Assembly: GCA_013396995.1 (NCBI GenBank)
Contig: VWZP01008343.1
Coordinates: 1,060,208 to 1,124,207 of the forward strand
DNA: 64,000 nt
Direction of reading: 5' to 3'
Origin: Dicaeum eximium
Taxonomy: Eukaryota > Chordata > Aves > Passeriformes > Dicaeidae
The notes beneath the pieces were generated by a model that saw only the letters and a list, made by a program, of their open reading frames with translations, made no database searches and was not told where the DNA came from. The position numbers were made by a program, and so were the translations under genes. Shown here one piece after another: positions 35,250 through 46,349 of the stretch. Within the stretch, counting starts at the first letter, position 1. Every line of letters starts with the position of its first letter.

Positions 35250-35728
35250 GAGGGAGGCATAAGTAAATTATGACTGTTCAGCATGAAAAGGAGATGAGCT
35301 AGAGATATGAGAAGCAGAGAGAGGACTGGTAGACCATAACAGCTCCCTGTCTCTTCCAACACAAAAGACAGAAGTTATTAAGTGCAGCTATGAGGATTAA
35401 GTTTCAAAGAACAACAACCAACAAAGGAAAAAAAAAACTCTAAGAACTATTTTTGCATTAAGTAAGGACAAAAAAGTATTGTGTATGCAAGAAATTTGCC
35501 TGGGTTCAAAGGGAAACTGGATAAATACTTGGATGAGAGATCCTTATGGGGTTACTGGAAAGGCATCAATAGCCTAAGGTAGAAGAACATCATAAGGACA
35601 CTTATAACACTTATAACATCACTTATATGCTCAGCCTTACCTAGGTATGCATCTGGGATCCACCTGAAGAGGGGGGACTGGGCTAGATAAACCCTTGGAC
35701 AAAGCTGGCATAACTGTTCCCCTGAATA
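35250..35728 (+). mobile_element. Ancient CR1 LINE 3' end
   Basis: Blocks follow the sense 3' end of an old amniote CR1. They are ATGACTGTTCAGCATGAAAA with GGAGATGAGCTAGAGATATG (about 35268-35310), the 'acacaaaagac..' region, and TGGGTTCAAAGGGAAACTGG with ATAAATACTTGG (about 35501-35533). The terminal GGACTGGGCTAGATAAACCC with TTGGACAAAGCTGGCATAAC closes the element at about 35725. The order and spacing are right, but sequence decay is heavy and there is a local ACACTTATAA triplication near 35600. The minus frame 35552-35740 is a shadow. Confidence 0.8.
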
Positions 35729-35847
35729 TAATTCAGCCAATTCACCTCAAAACACCATTATGAAAATGTATCTTTTCAATCACATCCAACACAAATTATT
35801 TCCTGCCTCTATCCTCCCTGTTCCCTCAGTTTCAGAGTGGCAGAACA

Positions 35848-35930
35848 TAACTGCAGTAGAGCAGGATTAGATATGGAAGCCCTCAGTTCTAACTGTAGTA
35901 GAGCAAGATTAGATATGGAAGCCCCTCATC
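35848..35930. repeat. 42-bp tandem duplication
   Basis: Two adjacent copies start at 35848 and 35890 with TAACTGCAGTAGAGCAGGAT and TAACTGTAGTAGAGCAAGAT, each continuing TAGATATGGAAGCCC. Only two or three mismatches separate them before the 3' end. In one plus frame the unit encodes NCSRAGLDMEA and NCSRARLDMEA, which is incidental. Confidence 0.92.
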
Positions 35931-38584
35931 CATCTGTGATATGCATCTTTGGGCCTTTTTCTGACCTTTTCTTATTTAATTATTCTCTTGTGTTCATCTG
36001 TTTTCCCATTAGGGGTCTTTCTCTTTTTCTCTTTATTTTTCTTTTCATTTGGGGGGTGGGGGAAAGGTTATGGTCCTCTTTCTTGTGAAGGTTCCTCTTG
36101 TGAGGAAAATTTTAACTGGTTTTAGGCTTCTTTCCTTAATATATGCAATAGTTATTAATTTTTATTTGCTTATATTTTACTAAATCTTCTTATGCCTAGA
36201 ATACTTTCCCATTAGTTTTGCATTATCCCAGGGAAATATTTTTGGGGAGTAAGTGAAAAGACTCCACAAAACCTCCCTGGACCTATTCAGCAATCTCACA
36301 CCTTATCTGAGGACTTGCCCATCCAAACTTTTATTCACTTAGTGCTTCTGTGTGCTGGTGACTAGAATGTGTCCGAATATTTCTATATAGAAAGCAAACC
36401 TGTGATTGCTCTTTCCTCAGAGAATCATGAGATCATTCTGCTCTGATATCACTCACCAGTTGTATAGGCTCTGTATCCCTGTGCTGAGTCTGATTCAGCA
36501 TCTTACAACAAGGCTTACTTTAAGGAAATTTCATTTTGTCTTGGACTTCAGTGCTTCTAGTTGTCTTGAAGTCAGGCAGAGTCTGCTATATCTGACCATG
36601 AAAGTTTGTAGACAGACAATTCCAGCTGGAATAGTGAGGTACAAGATTGTTGTATGGCTCCCAATAAACTTTCTGTCCTTGCCTACTCTGTTACATGGAG
36701 GATTTGTTCAGCTTCAAAGTGTGAGTCACAATAGAATAAAATACTTTGCCATGAATAAACATCCCTATTTGGAAGATTCTTTTTAGAGACATTCACTTCC
36801 AAATCTTTTAAATATTGATGCAAATGTCTGGGCTTATATTTAGAGAAGAAAAGGAGTTTAGATCTAAAAGCAGAACATCTTGTATTCAGGTCATTTAAGA
36901 ATATTGGTAATTATTTTTATGCATATTCTAATTAAATATGTATGTATCACTTTAATTTCAAATAGCACTTCATAGAGATTTAAAACTCAGACCTTCCCAC
37001 CCTGGAGTTTACATCAGACAATATATCAGGAGGAGAGATGAAAGAATGCACAACGCAAGACGGGGTAAGTCCTACTACAAAGATAATGAGAATCTCATGC
37101 TGTTGTATATGAAACATGGCAAAGCCAGTGGTTTAATTTAAGAATTTGAAAGGCAGGAGGATGAAAAGCAGATAATGATGGAAAGCTCAAGAAGAGGAGT
37201 TTGAAAGAAAAAGGGTAAGCATGAGCCCTTCAGCAAAGTATATCTCATATGAAGGCAATGTCTTTGAAGTTGCTCCAGTCATTAAACCAGGGCTAAGCTT
37301 GGCCTACAAGAGTAGAATAGAGCTCTGACACAAAGCCAAGGTTCTGTACATAAGTAGGTGCAGCCAGCAGGACATGTATTGTAAATGTCAGTATTGTCTT
37401 CTGAGAGTCTGGAAGTGCTGGCTATGTCACTGGCCCAAGGGTGCAGTGGGCTCAGCACTTGAGCATGCCAGCAAGTTTCCAGACAGAGGAACAGACAGAC
37501 AGACAGCTGGACTGCAGGTGGTGGGTGGGAGCAGCGTGCATTGTGCTAATTGCTGTTACTTTCTGAATCTGATAGAGCTCTCTGCTTGCGAGAGTGAAAA
37601 AGCTGAACTGTTCCTGAATGTCACTTAGACAAAATTCAGTGGTATCTGATCTGCTTTTTAACACACGCAGAGTGTGTATTAAATTGGAACAGTCTTGCTG
37701 CCCATCACTGTAGGGCTGCAAACCCTGTGCCTCGTGTTTGTGTTCTTTTGGGAGTCTCATACTTTTTGATTGAAAAAGATCTTTCTGACAAGATTGAAAT
37801 TCTTTTTATGTCTGGAGTTTATAAAGGGACTCAGTAAGTTTCTCTGTGGTTTCTAGTCTTGCTTTTGCTCACATAATTGACCCTAAAAAAGAGAAAAACA
37901 TAAAGCACAGATTGTTGAGAAATACTACCTTTACAGAGGATTTTAGGAAGCATTTTATTTCTCATCTTTATTTTGGGAGACACATAGACAGACACAAAAA
38001 TGGTCAGTCAATTATTGCAAAGAAAACAGTTTTCTTTGAGAAAAGTAAAAATTTTTTTTTTTTTTCATTATGGAGTGTACTGATACATAATTTGTTTCTT
38101 TGAAGTGTGCAGCCAGCATCATAATTCTAATAAAGTGCTTTTTAAAAAAATATTTCATTGCTTTGTGTTTATTGACCTGATATAATACAACATAGTATTT
38201 ATTGTGCTGAGGTTTTCTTTGATACACTGCATGAGCAGCTTCACAATGCAGTTATATGAGTGATTTCTTGCAAATAGTGGATGTGTTCATCATGTGTTTA
38301 CGACCCCAGTTTGCTTTATTTTTAACAGGCATAGAACAGTACTTGGAGACAGTGCACATAGACAAACACACACACAAATATAGAAAAATATTTCAAATCT
38401 GCATTTCCCATTCTCTCTCTGCCTACATTCTCCTCTAGCCTGGAGGCACTTAGAAGGATATCACTAGGGCTAACAAAAAGTGTTCAACAAATCTGAAAAT
38501 ACTTGAATTCTTGCTCAGCTGAAGTTCAGCTCAATTTTATGTGTTTATAAAAGACAGGTCCTGCCTGAGTCACCTGATTTCTTT
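35931..38584. other. Unique non-coding DNA
   Basis: No gene or named repeat recognised. Contains a (CAGA)n-like run at about 37490-37504 and a T-run at about 38050-38064. The 126-codon plus frame at 36406-36786 and the 102-codon minus frame at 37452-37760 show no recognisable domain. Confidence 0.5.
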
Positions 38585-39137
38585 CTAAGACAGGGTGACC
38601 CACTTAGTGGATGAAGGAAAGGCTGTGGGTGTTGTCTCCCTAGACTTTAGCAAAATCTTTGACACCATTTTCCGCAGCATTCATGGCCTGGATGGTTTCA
38701 CTGTTCACTGCATAAGAAACTGCCTGAATGGCCAGGCCCAGAGAGTGGTGGTGAATGAAGTTACACCCAGCTGGCAGCCAGGCACTAGGGGGGCTCCCCA
38801 GGGCTCAATATTGGCACTAGCTGTGTTTCATATCTTTATCAATGATCAGGAGGAGGGGATTAAGTACATCCTCACTCAGCTTGCAGAGGGTACCAAGTTG
38901 GGCAAGTGTGTTCCCCTCCTGGAGGGCAGGAAAGTTCTACAGAGCAATCTGGAAAGGCTAGATCAATGGGATGAGGCCATTTGGATGAGGTACAACAAGG
39001 TGAATTCCAGGTTTTGTACTTGGGTTATAGCAGTTCCATTCAGTGCTTCAGACTTGAGAAAAAATGGCTGGAAAAGCTGTCTGGCAGAAAAGGACGTGTG
39101 GGTGCTGGTCAGTAGCCAGCTGAACGTGAACCAGCAG
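38585..39137 (+). mobile_element. CR1 LINE reverse-transcriptase fragment, sense
   Basis: A nearly uninterrupted plus frame (38595-39203 overall) reads the CR1 reverse transcriptase from HLVDEGKAV, through LDFSKIFDTI, to AQRVVVNEV. It continues through the PQGSILA motif, then IFINDQEEGI, KLGKC and LLEGRKVLQ, to the C-terminal AEKDVWVLVSSQLNVNQQ. The catalytic Y/F-A-D-D box has decayed: the equivalent stretch reads LAEGTKL, so the copy is inactive even though few stops interrupt it. The fragment is truncated on both sides. At 39137 it abuts a second CR1 piece in the opposite orientation. Present as a pseudogene-like mobile element fragment, not a host gene. Confidence 0.95.
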
Positions 39138-39430
39138 CTTGGTGTCATCTGCACATTTGCTGAGGATGCACTCAGTCCCTCTGTCTGTGAAGGGATTAAA
39201 TGACACCAGTACCTACACAGACCCCTGAGGGACACCACTGGTCTCCGTGGGGACTCTGAGGCTGCTACACTCTGGGTGTGAATGTCCTATCACTTTCCTA
39301 TGCATTTCAACAGTTTACTCTGCAAATCCATCTCCAATTTAGAGAGAAAGATTTTGTGGGGAACATGCCAAAGATTTTCCAAAAGTGTGTAACCCTTCCC
39401 TTGTCCACTGATAATCTGATATTTATTGAT
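39138..39430 (-). mobile_element. CR1 LINE fragment, antisense, abutting sense copy
   Basis: From CTTGGTGTCATCTGCACATT onward the plus strand is the reverse complement of CR1 RT, starting at the ADDTKL-coding region. It continues through ACCCCTGAGGGACACCACTG and TCCAATTTAGAGAGAAAGAT with TTTGTGGGGAAC, then the CCTTGTCCACTGATAATCTG region. The copy covers the same RT region as the sense fragment to its left, so the two are separate copies, not one element with an inverted part. The plus frame 39278-39517 is a shadow of this copy. Confidence 0.88.
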
Positions 39431-39481
39431 TGCTCCTGGGACCAGCTTGTAGACTTTGTGCTAATTTTACTGATGTATCTG

Positions 39482-39507
39482 TATTTAATACATGTATTTA
39501 ATACATG
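39482..39507. repeat. 13-bp tandem duplication
   Basis: TATTTAATACATG occurs twice in direct succession (39482-39494 and 39495-39507). Confidence 0.85.
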
Positions 39508-39843
39508 TACACATTGAATAAATTTATAAATGGCTTAGAGCTTTAATTGATTAAAAATGGAGAATACTGAAAAAGTTAAGAACTGCTCTATAACCACCAG
39601 AGATACCTGAAAGACACACGATTGTTTGAAGGATAAGACACTGATGGCACATTTAAAAAAACCTCAGTATTCATTGCTGCAGTGTTCATTTTGATGTGAA
39701 ATGACATAGCAGAAGAGAAACAGACCAAAGAGGGAAATAAGAATTCTTATATATTTAGAAAACTACTACTGGAGGAGAGATCAAAAAGATTAAATCAATT
39801 TATTTTATAGAAGAGATTAATAAAAGGTGGAAGGCTAGAGTTG

Positions 39844-39846
<3 letters not shown>
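39508..39846. other. Unique AT-rich non-coding DNA
   Basis: No gene or repeat recognised between the CR1 pair and the trinucleotide microsatellite. Confidence 0.55.

Positions 39847-39926
<80 letters not shown>
39847..39926. repeat. (AAT)n trinucleotide microsatellite
   Basis: About 26 uninterrupted TAA units. A weaker interrupted version (AATAATAATAGTAGTAATA) appears at about 40545-40590. Purity suggests recent expansion and likely length polymorphism. Confidence 0.97.
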
Positions 39927-42900
39927 CTAGTGAATGACATCCCATTTGTTCATACTTCTGTGTCCCTTTTACATAACTTAAGAACTAGTTAATACCTACA
40001 GAAATAGACACCACTAGAATAATTTTGCTGGAGCATTTAAAATATTTTTAGTACATGTTAAGCTATCATTTTCACATTTTCTGTTGGTTTCAGTATTTTT
40101 CCTGATGGGAAAATTTGGATTTAAATGAAAATATATCTTTATGTTACTTTACTTTTTTTGATGACCAGCAAGTATCTGCAATGAAACTTAAAACTTTGCA
40201 TTTTGTGAACAACAAATATTCAAAGCTTTTGTTTGTAAGAAAAAGTTAATGTCATTATATTCCTAAATAGATGAAGCAGCAGTGAAGAAAACTGCAAAGC
40301 AAATATGAAATTTAATAATAGCTCTCCAACAGCTTGCCCTCGGATTGTTAGGAATTCATTAAACAATGGTTGAGCAGAACAGACAATTAAATTATTCTCA
40401 TATGAAGTATCTATCCATATTATGAATATTACATATGACAGTACACATTTCTGAAGGGAAGAAGTGCACAAATTTCATTTGAGAGTATCAGCAAGAGGTT
40501 TGATTTTGGCCTCCAGATATATCCTTCTTTGTTTCACAGACAAAATAATAATAATAGTAGTAATACTGGTAATAATAGCAACAATAATTAGGGCGCTGAT
40601 GTAGAAACAAAGTTAATATACAGAATCATAATAACACAATATAACTTTCTGTAGAAGAAGAAACGGAACATGGACGATTATGCCAGTGACCTGACAGATA
40701 TTTCAGATACATATTATGTGTACGCTTATAAAAAGAGTAAAGGAGGGGCTGGTAAAATGTTCTGGAAGCATTAAAAAAAGAAGTCAGTGAGATTAAAAGT
40801 CAGCCAAAACAAACATAAGTAGAATTTACAATGCTGTATATTGTGATGTGATGTGTAATGAACATAAAATGTTCATGGTGTGAACCATAAAATGGTGTGA
40901 GAAGTCTGTCTTATACTGGCATTTAATCTTATTGTCATGTTTCACTAATTTTGAACTTGACTCGTGACTGACGACACTAATGGAAAAAGAATCTGAGAAA
41001 ATAAAATTTCTGCTTTATTGGGCTTCCAAAATGTACAGACCAAGGATTTAGATGGCATCAACTAAGACATTGAAAGTGACTGGCAAATGTTAAACAGCTT
41101 ATCTAAAATCTGTTTTAAAAGTATTTTGGAAAATGGAATACAAATAATACTTTATGTAGTGTTTAAAGCTAAAAATATAACCCATTACATCAGTTGAAGA
41201 TTATGACTTTGTGATCATTAAATTATTGATCTACAGCTAAGATCAAGATGACCAAAAGTAATATAAAAATTCAGTAATAAATTCAAAACATATTTGAGGT
41301 AATATGTACCGAAATCAATGCTTTCAGAGGAAAGGCTATGTGCAAATCTCTATAGCTATGTCTATTGTGCAGATTTGTTCCTACTGTATCCAGATACAGA
41401 AAGTTGATGAACACAGAGAAGAAACTAGTAATCTAAACTCTGAAGTTTGGCTTTTCAGGTTCTAATTCAAAATATAAATGATGTGACCATCTGACAACTT
41501 GATGGGATATTATTCATAAAAATGTTTTGATCTCTTAAAAAGGCTAGAGGTTGGATCCAGCCTGTGGAATCTATTAGTCCATGGCATCAGGTTTATTTCA
41601 GTGGAAGCAAGAGAAAAATCAGGACAGTGACTGAAGAGCCATGCTTGTATGTTTCCTACCATGGTGCACACTTCAAGAACTGCTTTGGTAGCTTCCCTTG
41701 ATGTCTCCTTCTGCTCCTCTGCCACTTCATGCCCTTATGCCAGTGCTCTGGATATTCGGCTGTGTGTAGCAAGAGCAAAATGTCTTAGCATGTTTTCCCA
41801 GCGGCCCCCATGGCATCACAATCTGACTGAAATTCTAAGGAGTGACAGATTGGCAACTTCCAATTTAGATGTTGCGATCCAGACTGGGTTCAAAACTTGA
41901 AAGGCTTTCCTATTTCTTTTATAAATCTAGAATTTACTAGGCTGTCTCTTGTTTTAGTATGACTAACATCATATCCCTTAGCCTTGACAAATGCAATATT
42001 GCTGCATTTATACTTATTTATAATGATTATTTTCCTAGCTTGTCTCTTGACCATGCCATGACCCTAACATACCTTTCCTGGTGCCTCCCTGACTGGCTGA
42101 TTTGAAGTAGTTTCCCACACTGACCTTATTTCATGATTATTTTTTGCATTTCTATACTCTGTGTATTGCCTTTTTCTTAATATCAGTGAAGTCATTAAGA
42201 CTTGGTCTGTGTATTGGCATATTCTGTCCACCTCCACTATGTGCTTATTATATTTTCAGAAAAGCACCTTAACAATTACTTTTACCTTCAGGTTGAAGGG
42301 TATGGCAGTGTATGACTAACGTGCACCAGTAACACCCTTTTGGCCTTTTTAGGCTGTGTTTTAAAAAGTTTAATTGTTCTAAAATGTTTTTATTGAGGCA
42401 GACTTCATTTCAAACAGGATGATGATGTGCTTGTTCTCCTGATTGAGGTAAGTTGGCATCAGGTGCAGAAAATATTCATGCCAGCTGTGCAAATGTTGTC
42501 TGTACTGGTGATACATTCTCATTAAAGGAAAAAAAAAAAACAAACCCCTGTCTGTGCTCATCAGAGCTAGAATGCACTGAGTAGATGCAAGGCAGGTTGC
42601 TGTTTTTAACCTGATTCAAGCAACCAAAAAATCCTGCCACCAATGTGTCTGGGTGTAATCCAAGTAAGGGAAATAAGGTATGCCTTATGCTCTCCTGCCC
42701 TTTCTTTGCATAGTGTCAGAGAGGAGGGAATGTGGTTCTCTCTTCTGTTCAGGCATGGATTTGCTGAGGATGGAGGAGGAAAGGAGGTGAGAAAAGATCT
42801 TTAGTGTATGGGTTCCTATTGCTTGGTGTGAAGCTCATGCTCATCCACTGCGTGAGACAGCTGTCAATGTGCAGCCTACCAGTCTGGTTAAACTTGGAGA

Positions 42901-43809
42901 AAACTTTCTTTCTTTATTTTCAGTTCCAGCATCTGCTCTTAAATATTGGATTGTAGATTCATTGATTATGCATCAGGAGAGGAAATGAAATGAGAGGAAA
43001 AACCCTTCTTCAGGACAATGAATCAGGAGGCAAGGTACACAATTTATTCTTGACAGAAGTCAAAGGAAGAAACATCTTAAATCTTCCACCTCTAGGACAA
43101 GAATCAGGCCTTCACAACCACACTTAATTTGGACTCCGGTCTTGAATTTTCACCAGAAGTCAAGGCAGTCTGGATATTAAGTAAACTAGTCTTCCCAGTA
43201 AAAGAAGGTCTAAATTAATCATCATATCTGCACACACTTCTGAAAGTGCTGGAGTTAGTTGTTGGGAAGAATCTCAGAGAAAAATATTTCAAGGTATTTG
43301 ACAAAAAGGATTTTCTCAAAATGCTGTTTAGAGAAACCTGCCATTATTGAAAAGAAAAAGCAGGGAAAAAACTGTGAAAGTGATTCTACTGATGAAATTT
43401 TGAGAAAGGTTATTAGTGTTATCTTCAAAATAGAAGGATTAAGTGTGGTTCTCATTTACATAAAAATATAAAACTATATTCTACTGTAAAGTGTGACTAA
43501 AAGAATAATCTTCAAGATGTATGAATCCTTCAGCCTTATTGAGGAAATGAGTACTGGGTGTACTATACCCACTTTTGGGCTACTCTTCAATGAAATGTTG
43601 TTTTCCCTGCACTCTTTTGACACGAATATCCAGAACTGTTAAAATCAGCTGCTGTGTAATGGACTGTGATATTTCATGTTGTTTAGCTTAGAGATACAGA
43701 AGGTTAAAGCTGACAGAAGAGAGGTAGGACATACTAGAAACATTAATTTCTGTCCAGTTAGAAGAAAATAGCAGGAAGGAAATGATCAGGTGAATGTGGT
43801 ACTATTATT
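39927..43809. other. Unique non-coding DNA
   Basis: No gene or named repeat recognised. A small palindrome GAACAT-AAA-ATGTTC at 40860-40874 is followed by a short ATGGTGTGA duplication. A somewhat GC-richer patch with a few CpGs lies at about 41640-41890. Short frames on both strands (41510-41900) overlap and have no recognisable domain. Confidence 0.5.
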
Positions 43810-44212
43810 CTTCAAGTCCCAAAATACTGAAACTAGGATACTCAGTGGAATCAATAGGAGACCAGTTAAAAACATAAGAGAAGGAGCATTTTTGCATGGT
43901 GGCCAGTAATTTCTGGAACATTCTTCTGCAGGAGAATTTGGTGGCAGTCATAATCAGCCAGATGAAGAGGGATTGAACAAATTCCCAGACAGCAAATCTA
44001 TAAATGGATGCTAAAAGGACTAGGGAAGGGATCTTTCCTCTCCAATCCCACGTACAATATTTGTAGGTATAAGAGAAGTACAACAAGTGTGGGCTGCAGA
44101 AAATGAGCAGGCTTACATACTTTCTTTGAACAGCTTTTCTCATTGCTCATGTCTGAGACAGAGTACTGGACTAGAGGTACTATTAGTCTGATCCAATAGG
44201 AATTTTATTACA
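43810..44212 (+). mobile_element. Ancient CR1 LINE 3' end
   Basis: Sense CR1 3' blocks appear in order. First is GAAACTAGGATACTCAGTGG with AATCAATAGGAGACCAGTTA and then AAAACA (about 43828-43876). Next is TTTCTGGAACATTCTTCTGC with AGGAGAATTTGGTGG, then AGGGATTGAACAAATTCCCA. The terminal AGTACTGGACTAGAGGTACT with ATTAGTCTGATCCAATAGGA (about 44162-44202) matches the typical 'actgggctagatggaccattggtctgatccagtatgg' end. Old, with many indels. The 112-codon minus frame (43805-44143) is a shadow. Confidence 0.8.
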
Positions 44213-45785
44213 TTTTTAAAATAGATCTGCATTTTATCCATAAGAGGATTTAAAGAAGATTAATCCTTCCTCTCTCTCACCTGAAAATATATTTTCATGG
44301 TGACAGGATATCTTTTAACAATTTGGGTTATGGAATATTCACATATTCTATCTGGATATATAGGCAAAGACAACAATATTATTTGTTCAAATTTAGTTTC
44401 TTTAGACAGTTATATTCTGATGGACTTTAATTTTCTGGATTAGGACAAATCAGACCAGATTCTTTTCTGCTATTCTTCTTTCAATGTTATTTAAGGCTAG
44501 GCAAGCTTTGGAGGGCATTAATCTTCTGTGAGTCCAGAGGGAAGAGAACACATTTTCCAGGCTACTGGTGGAATTCATCTCTCTGCAGAGGGGATTTTTC
44601 ATTGCCTACTCACTGAACAGCCTAACAAGGAATGGAGTGGGCTGCAAAGCTATCAATGGATTCTGGAAGTGTGCCTTGCCCAGAAATCACATTTGAGCAT
44701 CCTATGATCCTTCTGCACAAAAACAAATAGAAAATCCTACACTAGAGATTTTGATCAAAAGTAAAGTGGTTTTATACAAAGATATATAGGTCTGCAAACT
44801 GATCCCTCCCTTATTTTCAGTCTGCATACTGGATTACCCCTCTTAGCTGACATATGAAAGAAACTTTTCCAAAGACTGCAGCCCTTGGGACAGAAAATCC
44901 TTAGTAATTTGTCCAACATTTTAAAGTTAATAAAAATGTAGTGCATTCAACTAATGTAACAGAACTGTAAAAGAAAAAGGATGTACTGCTGTTGCTAATA
45001 AAAAAGACTACTGGCTTTCTACATAGAGAGCATGTATTTAATCTCCTTCTGACTGCAGTTTCTGAAATTGCTCTTGCCATTCTTAATTTTATAGTATGCA
45101 ACGCCTGTGCTCAGATTCAAGATGGAACAATTTAAGAGATTTCAACTAGTGTGCATAGTCCTTTTGAGTCAAAATAACTCATTATTTGAATGTAATGCCA
45201 CTGGTTTATGATGCCAGTATATATGGTGGTGTATGCCACTATTGCTTCAGTCGCCACATGTCACAGCTATTACAGCAGGAATCTCTAGCTGCTAACCAAG
45301 CTGAAGTAGAAGATGGGGGAGGTATTAATTGGAATGTTAAACTCTATGGTCTGATGCAAAGTGTCCTGGAACAGACATTGTAATGGATGTACCTTTAAAT
45401 TTTTGCAACCCCTGACTTAAATTACATGTTATAGGAAATACTGTAGTAGGAACTACCTGGACTGGGATAGTGCAGGGGCAGTGATTTGACCTGAGCTAGT
45501 TTTGGTCCCCCATAATTCTACACAACACACAGAAACCTCCTGTCTGGAGTGGCTGCCATAACAGAGGGAGACCAATGTCATGGACTAAATAAACCCAATG
45601 GACATTTTGTATGAGTATTTTATTTTATGTTCATTTTATGGACATTTCACAGGGGTATTCCATAAACAGGAACACCTGTGTATGTGTATGCAAAAGGATG
45701 GGGTAGAAGGTGGTGGTTCTTAAGGATCTGTTTTATAGTGTGGGATGTGAACATGATGTAGATGGTGTGAAAAAGGGGTGAATAT
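44213..45785. other. Unique non-coding DNA
   Basis: No gene recognised. I could not find ERV internal sequence in the part directly left of the LTR (45400-45785), which supports a solo LTR. Confidence 0.5.
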
Positions 45786-46349
45786 TGCATTGGTTTTGGC
45801 TAGGATAGAGTGTAGTTTCTTAAAAGTAGCTTGTATGGTGCTGTGTTTTGGATCTGTGATAAAAACTGTTGATAAAACAGAGATATTTCAATTCTTTCTG
45901 AGAAGTACTGACACAGAGTCCAGGCCTTCTCTGCCTCTCACACTGCCCCACCAGTGAGTAGGCTGGGAATGTCCAAGTTGTCAGGGGACACCGCCAGGTC
46001 ATCCACCCCCAACTGACCAAAGGAATATGCCAGACACCATGATGTCACACTCAGCAATAAAACTTGGGAGTAGAGAGAGGTTGGATGTGGTGGATATTGC
46101 CAAGGGACTGTCTGGGTGTTGGTGTGTTGGCACTGAGCACCTGGGGTCTCTTACATAACGTTTTGTTTCTGCTCCCCTTTATTGGTTTTGTTTTGTTTGG
46201 TTTGAGGGTTGTTTTTTAATTATTAAACTGTCTTTATCTCAACCCATGACTTCTCTTTTACCCATCTGAGTCTCCCCTCTAGCCCACTAGGGGAAAGTAG
46301 GAGAGAGGCTGTGTGGTGCTTAGTTACTTTTTGAGATTAAACTGTGTCA
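45786..46349 (+). mobile_element. Solo LTR of an avian ERVL-type retrovirus
   Basis: About 564 bp with TG at the left end (TGCATTGGTTTTGGCTAGGA) and CA at the right end (GATTAAACTGTGTCA). The body matches the common avian ERVL-type LTR. It has the GTAGCTTGTATGGTGCTGTG block, then GAGTCCAGGCCTTCTCTGCC with TCTCACACTGCCCCACCAG, and CCCCAACTGACCAAAGGAAT. A polyadenylation signal AATAAA lies at 46056-46061. After it comes a G/T-rich stretch and then TTATTAAACTGTCTTTATCT and CAACCCATGAC before the conserved end. No gag, pol or env sequence or second LTR is seen on either side, so this is the product of LTR-LTR recombination or a remnant. No clear target-site duplication was visible. Confidence 0.88.
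46056..46061 (+). promoter_or_regulatory. LTR polyadenylation signal AATAAA
   Basis: The hexamer sits in the CAGCAATAAAACTTGGGAG context, the conserved position for the R-region signal of this LTR type. It is a relic with no attached provirus. Confidence 0.75.

Noticed and set aside
36406..36786. 126-codon plus frame
   Set aside because: No recognisable family; AT-rich flanks; chance length.
38595..39203. 202-codon frame as a host gene
   Set aside because: It is CR1 reverse transcriptase with a lost catalytic box and runs into an inverted CR1 copy.
43805..44143. 112-codon minus frame
   Set aside because: It is the antisense of an old CR1 3' end.
44500..44700. Possible decayed repeat between CR1 and LTR
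   Set aside because: Some words looked repeat-like, but I could not place them in any family.
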